Of a stretch of 42,380 bases of DNA, positions 37,453-42,380 are shown piece after piece (the stretch's first letter is position 1; the number at the start of each line of letters is the position of its first letter). The stretch spans positions 1 through 42,380 of the forward strand of contig JAUVHW010000004.1 in NCBI GenBank assembly GCA_030593075.1. Direction: 5' to 3'. Below the pieces are notes generated by a model. It did not search any database and was not told the origin of the DNA. It was given only the letters and a program-made list of their open reading frames with translations. This DNA comes from Ardenticatenales bacterium. GTDB taxonomy: Bacteria; Chloroflexota; Anaerolineae; Promineifilales; UBA4811. The translations under genes and the position numbers were made by a program.

Positions 37453-38657
37453 AGGAGGTCGTCATAGTTGATGCTGTCCGCACCGCCACTGGCAACCACG
37501 GCGGGGCGCTGAGATCCATCTCCGCCCAGGAGCTGGCCAAAACGGTAATAGCTGCTCTCATCGAGCGCAACGGCTTGGACCCTGCCGTGCTCGACCACGT
37601 CATCATGGGCTGCGTCGCTCAGCCATCCGACGCTGCCAACATCGCCCGGGTCGCGGCGCTGATGGCGGGCGTGCCCAACGAGGTGCCTGCGATCACGGTG
37701 GCACGCAACTGCGACTCTGGGATGGACGCCATCATTTCTGCCTGGCGCATGATGCAGCTGGATGAGGCCGAGATCATAATCAGCGGCGGTACAGAGAGCA
37801 TGAGCAACATCCCCTACCTCCTCAAGGGAGCCCGCTGGGGTCTCAAGCTGCGCCACTCGGAGCTGACCGACGCTCTGTGGGATGGGCTGACAGATCCCAT
37901 ATGCAACCAGCTCATGGGGCAAACGGCGGAGAACCTGGTGGAGGAGTTTGGCATCTCCCGCGAGGAACAGGACGAATTCGCGGTGCAGAGCCACAAAAAG
38001 GCGTTCATGGCCACTCGCATGAAAAAGTTCGAGGACGAGATCGTGCCGGTGGAGGTGATCAAGAGAGTGGCCGGGCAAGAGGTGGCGCGCGAGCAGATAG
38101 TGCAGGACGAGACAATCAACCCGGCACTGAGCGTACAGAAGGCGGCCCTCTACCCCACCATCTTCCGCAAGGGTGGCTCAGTGACGCCGGCCAACGCTTG
38201 CAGCATCTCCGATGGGGCGTCGGCCGTCCTGCTCTGCACCGCAGAAAAGGCAGCGGACATGGGCTGGACGCCAATGGCGCACTATGTAGCCCACAGCTAC
38301 GCGGGCGTCGGACCAGAGCGGATGGGAATCGCGCCCAGCATCGCCATGCCTCGCGCCCTGGAGAAGGCGGGCCTGTCTCTGGACCAGATGGACCTGGTGG
38401 AGGTCAACGAGGCCTTCTCCGGACAGGTGCTGGCGGTGGGCAGGGCTATGGAACAGCAGGGCCACAACTGGGATTGGGACAAGTCCAACGTCAACGGCGG
38501 CGCGGTCGCGCTGGGGCACCCGGTCGGGTCGAGCGGCAGCCGCATCGTCGTCACCATGCTGCACGAGATGAAACGGCGCGGTTCCCGCTACGGGCTGGCC
38601 TCCCTCTGCGCTGGAGGTGGTCAGGGAAGCGCTCTCATCCTGGAGCGACGGGAGTAG
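37449..38657 (+). CDS. fadA: Acetyl-CoA acyltransferase (thiolase)
   Basis: Thiolase of 402 residues, normal family length. It cleaves 3-ketoacyl-CoA to acetyl-CoA or runs the reverse condensation. Nucleophilic Cys88 sits in ARNCDSGMDAI, the catalytic His in VNGGAVALGHPVGSSGSRI, and the second Cys in SLCAGGGQGSAL. VEVNEAFSGQVLAVGRAM is the expected NEAF motif. AAGGAG is 9 bases upstream of the ATG, which overlaps the TetR stop by 4 bases. The fused dehydrogenase/hydratase gene follows after 16 bases. The degradative (class I) assignment rests on the operon. Confidence 0.94.
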   Translation: MKEVVIVDAVRTATGNHGGALRSISAQELAKTVIAALIERNGLDPAVLDHVIMGCVAQPSDAANIARVAALMAGVPNEVPAITVARNCDSGMDAIISAWRMMQLDEAEIIISGGTESMSNIPYLLKGARWGLKLRHSELTDALWDGLTDPICNQLMGQTAENLVEEFGISREEQDEFAVQSHKKAFMATRMKKFEDEIVPVEVIKRVAGQEVAREQIVQDETINPALSVQKAALYPTIFRKGGSVTPANACSISDGASAVLLCTAEKAADMGWTPMAHYVAHSYAGVGPERMGIAPSIAMPRALEKAGLSLDQMDLVEVNEAFSGQVLAVGRAMEQQGHNWDWDKSNVNGGAVALGHPVGSSGSRIVVTMLHEMKRRGSRYGLASLCAGGGQGSALILERRE

Positions 38658-38673
38658 ATGGAGGAGTAACGAA

Positions 38674-40728
38674 ATGTACATCTTCAAGGCAGGCGTATTG
38701 GGTGCGGGGGCAATGGGCGCGGAGATCGCGCAGGTGATCAGCTATTCGGGGCTCCCGGTGGTGCTCAAGGACATCGACCAGGAGATGCTGGACAAAGGTA
38801 TGGCGCGCATCCGCTCCATATACCAGCGGCGGGTTGACAAGGGCAAGATGTCGGCCGGCGAGATGCAGAGCCGGATTGACCTGGTTACTCCGACGCTGGA
38901 ATGGGACGAGTTCGCCGATGTGGACATTGTAATTGAGGCTGTGCCCGAGGTGATGGAAATCAAGGCGGCCGTTTTTCAGGAAGCGGCCCAGAAATGCCCG
39001 GCCGAGGCGGTCTTTGCCAGCAACACCTCTGCCCTCTCAATCACCGAAATGGGCGAAAGGGCAGGACGGCCGGCCAAGATGATAGGGATGCACTTTTTCA
39101 ATCCGGCACACGTGATGAAGCTGGTGGAGATCATCCCCGGCAAGGGAGCCAACCAGGAGACGATCGACGACGTCGTCTCGTTCACCGAATCGCTGCGCAA
39201 GATCCCGGTAGTGGTTCAGGAATGCCCCGGCTTTTTGGTGAATCGGCTCCTGATGCCCTACCTAAACGAAGCCACGCTGGCCCTTCAGGAGGGGCACGCG
39301 TCGGCCAGTGAGATAGACGAGGCCATGGTCAAGTTCGGCTGGCCGATGGGCCCCTTTACCCTGATGGACATGTTGGGGATAGACGTGTGCGCCCACGTGG
39401 GTGATTATCTCGTCGGGCAGTACGGCGGCCGGATGATCGGGGCCGGGCTGATAGGCAAGCTAGTGGAGGCCGGCCGCCTGGGCGAGAAGAGCGGCGCAGG
39501 GTTCTACGGCTATGGCGGGGAGTCAGACGAGCCGGTCAAAGAACTGATCGCGGCCGCAGCCGCCGAGCAACCCGCCCCAGAGGGGGCTGCCCTTAGCGTC
39601 AACAGGCTGATACTGCCGCTGGTCAACGAGGCCGCGCTGGCGCTGGAAGAGAGCATCGCCGACGTCAAGGATATTGACATGGCGATGATTGCCGGCACAG
39701 GTATGACCCACGAGGGCGAGCGGATGGGGCCGCTCCAGTTGTCCGACCTCATAGGACTGGACAAGGTGGTCGCCGAGCTGGAGGCTCTCCAGAAGGTCCA
39801 CGGCGACCGCTTCAAACCGGCCGGCATCTTTTACACACTGATCGAGCAGGGACGCACCGGCCGGGAGGCCAACGCCGGTTTCCTGGAGTATACTCCGGTG
39901 GAGAAAGAGGCTGCGCCAGCGGCCGAGGACGCCAAGCCGGCCCGTCAGTACGTGAAGATCGCCGTCGAGGACCGGGTTGCCACCCTGACAATTGACCACC
40001 CACCGGTCAACGCCTTCAACCCGCAGGTGATCCAAGAACTGAGCGACGTGGTAGATGAGCTGAACGCCGATGACGAGGTCAAGGTAGTGGTCATCACCGG
40101 CGCCGGTCAGATCGCCTTTGTCGCCGGGGCGGACATCACCGAGTTCGACCGCATGCTGCGGGAACGGGACTTATTGGCCGGGGAGGCATTCCTCCGGAAG
40201 GGGCAGGAGACCTTCTCCAAGATCGAGGACAGCACCAAGCCCTACATCGCCGCTATCAACGCTGTGTGTCTGGGTGGCGGGCTGGAGCTGGCTATGGCAT
40301 GCCACCTGCGAATCGCGGGGGACCGCGCCCGGCTGGGGCAGCCGGAGATCAACCTGGGCATAATCCCAGGTTGGGGCGGCACGCAACGGCTGCCCAGAAT
40401 CATGGGGCCGGCGCAGGCCGCGCAGATGATCCTCACAGGCAACCCCATCACCGCTCAGGAGGCAGCCAAGATGGGCCTGGTGAACAAGGTCGTCCCTGGC
40501 GGCGCGGTGCTCAAAGAGGCCATGGGCCTGGCCAAGATCATCGCCCGCAAGAGCGCGGTCGCCATCAAGGCAACCATGCAGGCAATCCGTGCCGGACTGG
40601 ACGCCGAGCTGTCCGACGGCCTGCGGGCAGAGGCCAACCAGTTCAAGGCGCTGTTCGCGAGCGAGGACATGCGCGAAGGGGTGTCGGCGTTCCTGGAGAA
40701 GCGCAAGCCGCAGTTCCAGGACCAGTAG
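38674..40728 (+). CDS. Fused 3-hydroxyacyl-CoA dehydrogenase / enoyl-CoA hydratase
   Basis: Bifunctional beta-oxidation enzyme of 684 residues. The ATG at 38674 follows GGAGGAG; the track start lies inside the thiolase gene. Domain order is dehydrogenase first: NAD site AGVLGAGAMGAEIAQVISYS, catalytic region MIGMHFFNPAHVMKLVEIIP with the His, then two C-terminal dehydrogenase domains (about 190-290 and 310-400). A hydratase domain ends the protein: VEDRVATLTIDHPPVNAFNP, the oxyanion motif AGADITEFDRM, and CLGGGLELAMACHLRIA through QPEINLGIIPGWGGTQRLPR, with both catalytic Glu positions present. FadB of enterobacteria has the reverse order; this order is seen in archaeal and some Chloroflexota enzymes. 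An 11-bp hairpin lies 10 bases past the stop. Confidence 0.94.
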   Translation: MYIFKAGVLGAGAMGAEIAQVISYSGLPVVLKDIDQEMLDKGMARIRSIYQRRVDKGKMSAGEMQSRIDLVTPTLEWDEFADVDIVIEAVPEVMEIKAAVFQEAAQKCPAEAVFASNTSALSITEMGERAGRPAKMIGMHFFNPAHVMKLVEIIPGKGANQETIDDVVSFTESLRKIPVVVQECPGFLVNRLLMPYLNEATLALQEGHASASEIDEAMVKFGWPMGPFTLMDMLGIDVCAHVGDYLVGQYGGRMIGAGLIGKLVEAGRLGEKSGAGFYGYGGESDEPVKELIAAAAAEQPAPEGAALSVNRLILPLVNEAALALEESIADVKDIDMAMIAGTGMTHEGERMGPLQLSDLIGLDKVVAELEALQKVHGDRFKPAGIFYTLIEQGRTGREANAGFLEYTPVEKEAAPAAEDAKPARQYVKIAVEDRVATLTIDHPPVNAFNPQVIQELSDVVDELNADDEVKVVVITGAGQIAFVAGADITEFDRMLRERDLLAGEAFLRKGQETFSKIEDSTKPYIAAINAVCLGGGLELAMACHLRIAGDRARLGQPEINLGIIPGWGGTQRLPRIMGPAQAAQMILTGNPITAQEAAKMGLVNKVVPGGAVLKEAMGLAKIIARKSAVAIKATMQAIRAGLDAELSDGLRAEANQFKALFASEDMREGVSAFLEKRKPQFQDQ

Positions 40729-40738
40729 GCCAGGAATC

Positions 40739-40773
40739 CGGGAACTGGGACCCGCTCGATTCCCCGGTTCCCG
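40739..40773 (+). other. Intergenic hairpin within the beta-oxidation operon
   Basis: CGGGAACTGGG pairs with CCCGGTTCCCG (11 bp, one G-U) around a 13-base loop, between the fused enzyme and the first acyl-CoA dehydrogenase. There is no U-tract and the next gene starts 30 bases later, so an RNA-processing or partial attenuation role is more likely than full termination. Confidence 0.45.
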
Positions 40774-40803
40774 TACCCTGATTGCCCGGCGAAGGAGCCG
40801 TAC

Positions 40804-41934
40804 ATGGATTTCTCTCTGGACGAGGAACAGGTCATGTTCCAGTCCATGTTCCGCGACTTTGCGCAGGAGGAGATCGCGCCGCTCGCCCCAGAGACAGACG
40901 AGAACGAGAGAGTGCCGGACGGGTTGCTGGAAGCGGCCGCCGAGCAGGAGCTCCTGGGAGCTCCACTGCCGGAAGAGTATGATGGAGCGGAACTGGATTG
41001 GGTGAGCACCTCCCTCTTGATGGAGGAGCTGGGGAAGGCATGCCTGAGCACGGCTACAGTCGTCGCAATCCACTCCGGCTTGGCCGCGCAGACCATCCTG
41101 GAGGCTGGCAGCGACGACCAGAGGAAAGCCTATCTGCCGGACATGGCGGCCGGCGAGTTGATCGGTGCCTTTGCCCTCACCGAGCCAGAGGCGGGCAGCG
41201 ACCCTAGTGCCATTCAGGCCACGGCCGCCCGCGACGGCGACGAATACGTCTTGAACGGGATAAAGACGTGGGTAGCCAACGCCAGCATCGCGGCAGCCTT
41301 CATTATCTTTGCCCAGGCTCCGGGCGGAATCACCGCCTTTGTCGTCCCCTCGGCCGCGCCGGGCCTGGAGGTGGGCTACCGGGAGCTGACAATGGGGCTT
41401 CGCGGCGTCGCTATCCACGCTCTGCACCTGAAGGACTGCCGCGTTCCGGCCTCCAACCAGCTGGGAGACGAGGGCCAGGGCCTGTCCATCGCCGGTCGGG
41501 CGCTGGACCGGTACCGCTTGCTGCTGGCCGCAGCAGCGCTGGGCGCAGCGGAAGCGGCTCTGCAAGAAGGCAAGCAGTTCGCCTCCGAGCGGAAGCAGTT
41601 CGGCGCCCCAATCGCCACCAAGCAGGCCATCGGCAACTACTTTGCGGACTCTGTGGTGGAGATAGAAACACTGCGCCACCTGGTGCACCATACGGCCTGG
41701 AAACTGGACCAGGGAACGGCCGAGCCATGGGAGCTTGCGGCCGCCAAACTCCACGCCGGCCGGGTCGCCCGCGCCGTCGCCAACCGAATGGTCCAGGTAC
41801 ACGGCGGGTACGGGTTCAGCAATGAATACCCCATCTCCCGCATCTACCGGGACGTGCGCGCGCTGGAGATAATGGGAGGCACCAGCCAGATGCAGCAGGT
41901 AGTGCTGGCACAGTCGCTGTTCGGCGGCCTATAG
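40804..41934 (+). CDS. Acyl-CoA dehydrogenase family protein lacking the usual catalytic glutamate
   Basis: 376 residues, normal family length. N-terminal helical domain (MDFSLDEEQVMFQSMFRDFA), the beta domain with FAD/substrate motif AFALTEPEAGSDPSAIQATA, and a C-terminal domain with RKQFGAPIATKQAIGNYFAD and MVQVHGGYGFSNEYPISRIY. The catalytic base of short- and medium-chain enzymes lies in a YEGTSEIQ motif; here the sequence is IMGGTSQMQQ, with Gly in place of Glu. The alternative Glu site of isovaleryl- and long-chain enzymes aligns with Tyr in DRYRLLLAAAALG. So the base is either elsewhere or absent. GAAGGAG is 6 bases upstream of the ATG, and a second acyl-CoA dehydrogenase gene starts 12 bases after the stop. 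Confidence 0.92.
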   Translation: MDFSLDEEQVMFQSMFRDFAQEEIAPLAPETDENERVPDGLLEAAAEQELLGAPLPEEYDGAELDWVSTSLLMEELGKACLSTATVVAIHSGLAAQTILEAGSDDQRKAYLPDMAAGELIGAFALTEPEAGSDPSAIQATAARDGDEYVLNGIKTWVANASIAAAFIIFAQAPGGITAFVVPSAAPGLEVGYRELTMGLRGVAIHALHLKDCRVPASNQLGDEGQGLSIAGRALDRYRLLLAAAALGAAEAALQEGKQFASERKQFGAPIATKQAIGNYFADSVVEIETLRHLVHHTAWKLDQGTAEPWELAAAKLHAGRVARAVANRMVQVHGGYGFSNEYPISRIYRDVRALEIMGGTSQMQQVVLAQSLFGGL

Positions 41935-41946
41935 GGAGAGACCACG

Positions 41947-42380
41947 ATGGACTTTTCACTGGCACCCGAGCACCACGCGCTCCGCCGGATGGTACGCGAG
42001 TTCTGCGAGCGGGAGCTGCGACCTGTCGCTCGCAGGATGGACCACGAGGAGTGGACGCCGATGGAGGCCATCCGCAAGGCAGGTGAGGCTGGCCTGTTTG
42101 GGGTTCCGTTCCCGCCAGAATATGGGGGTGCAGCGGGCGGCGAGATTGCCTACTGTGTGATGATGGAAGAGATAGGCCGGTGGGATACGTCCTTTTGCGC
42201 CATCGTCGGCGCTCACGTGGGAATCGGGGCCATGCCCATCTACCTGGACGGGTCAGAGGAACTGAAGAACAAGTACTTGAGACCGTTGGCCAAGGGCGAA
42301 AAGCTGGCTGCCTTTGCCCTCACCGAAGCAGATGCCGGTTCGGACGCAGCGGGCATACGAATGACGGCCACTCGGGAAGG
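41947..42380 (+). CDS. Acyl-CoA dehydrogenase, 3'-partial
   Basis: The first 144 codons of a second acyl-CoA dehydrogenase, cut by the window end. It starts MDFSLAPEHHALRRMVREFC and GGAGAG precedes the ATG. The N-terminal helical domain is complete (FGVPFPPEYGGAAGGEIAYC) and the start of the beta domain shows AAFALTEADAGSDAAGIRMT. It is related to but clearly distinct from the preceding enzyme, so the operon may serve two chain lengths or form a heteromeric dehydrogenase. The catalytic region is outside the window. Confidence 0.9.
   Translation, partial: MDFSLAPEHHALRRMVREFCERELRPVARRMDHEEWTPMEAIRKAGEAGLFGVPFPPEYGGAAGGEIAYCVMMEEIGRWDTSFCAIVGAHVGIGAMPIYLDGSEELKNKYLRPLAKGEKLAAFALTEADAGSDAAGIRMTATRE

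Noticed and set aside
40171-41802. 543-residue minus-strand ORF in the acyl-CoA dehydrogenase region
   Set aside because: Shadow of two well-recognised plus-strand enzymes; Gln/His/Arg-rich composition with no family signature.
1-42380. tRNA, rRNA, CRISPR arrays, insertion sequences, replication origin
   Set aside because: I looked through the intergenic stretches for these and saw no supporting pattern.

Overview
The window is high-GC bacterial DNA with tightly packed operons and no rRNA, tRNA, CRISPR array or insertion sequence that I can see. The gene content suggests a respiring member of the Chloroflexota (Anaerolineae-like). The reasons are NrfD/molybdopterin-oxidoreductase modules with multihaem cytochromes, a cytochrome bc operon, collagen-like tracts fused to cytochromes, a DUF2007 protein and fatty-acid degradation genes. 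The phylum is an inference from gene content; no marker gene is present.

Bases 1-20,230 are an electron-transfer island. It opens with an octahaem cytochrome whose reading frame is broken, then the decayed 5' end of a molybdopterin oxidoreductase gene. Next come two related modules: FeS protein, NrfD membrane protein and a 32-residue membrane peptide; then a TAT-exported molybdopterin oxidoreductase, FeS protein, 17-haem membrane-anchored cytochrome, NrfD and a 45-residue membrane peptide, followed by a slipin. A second operon encodes a GltD-like flavoprotein, a split cytochrome b, a Rieske protein (no usual start codon; probable ATA) and a tetrahaem cytochrome c. After a 921-base gene-free stretch with regulatory-looking repeats comes a decahaem lipoprotein built from two five-haem halves. 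Together these look like quinol-linked complexes passing electrons to and from extracytoplasmic cytochromes.

Bases 20,400-32,213 hold a NarL-type two-component pair, a DsbA-like thiol oxidoreductase, a DUF2007 protein, an MscS channel, a MaoC hydratase, an alkylglycerone-phosphate-synthase-like flavoprotein with a glycerol-3-phosphate dehydrogenase, a relic of an FGGY sugar kinase, and two CNNM/CorC-type membrane proteins.

Bases 32,377-35,798 are a thiol-redox cluster: thioredoxin, a second membrane-anchored thioredoxin-like protein, an ECF sigma factor with an RsrA-like zinc anti-sigma factor, thioredoxin reductase, a ferredoxin and a small protein. Bases 35,857-42,380 hold an atypical winged-helix regulator and a TetR-controlled beta-oxidation operon (thiolase, fused hydroxyacyl-CoA dehydrogenase/enoyl-CoA hydratase, two acyl-CoA dehydrogenases) that runs off the window.

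The most striking observation is that two separate thioredoxin-fold genes (22,920-23,612 minus; 32,914-33,333 plus) each carry an in-frame TGA exactly where the first cysteine of the CxxC active site belongs. In both, the TGA is followed at 28-30 nt by a perfect hairpin with a G-starting triloop, the geometry of a bacterial SECIS element. I read them as candidate UxxC selenoproteins that an ORF caller splits in two.
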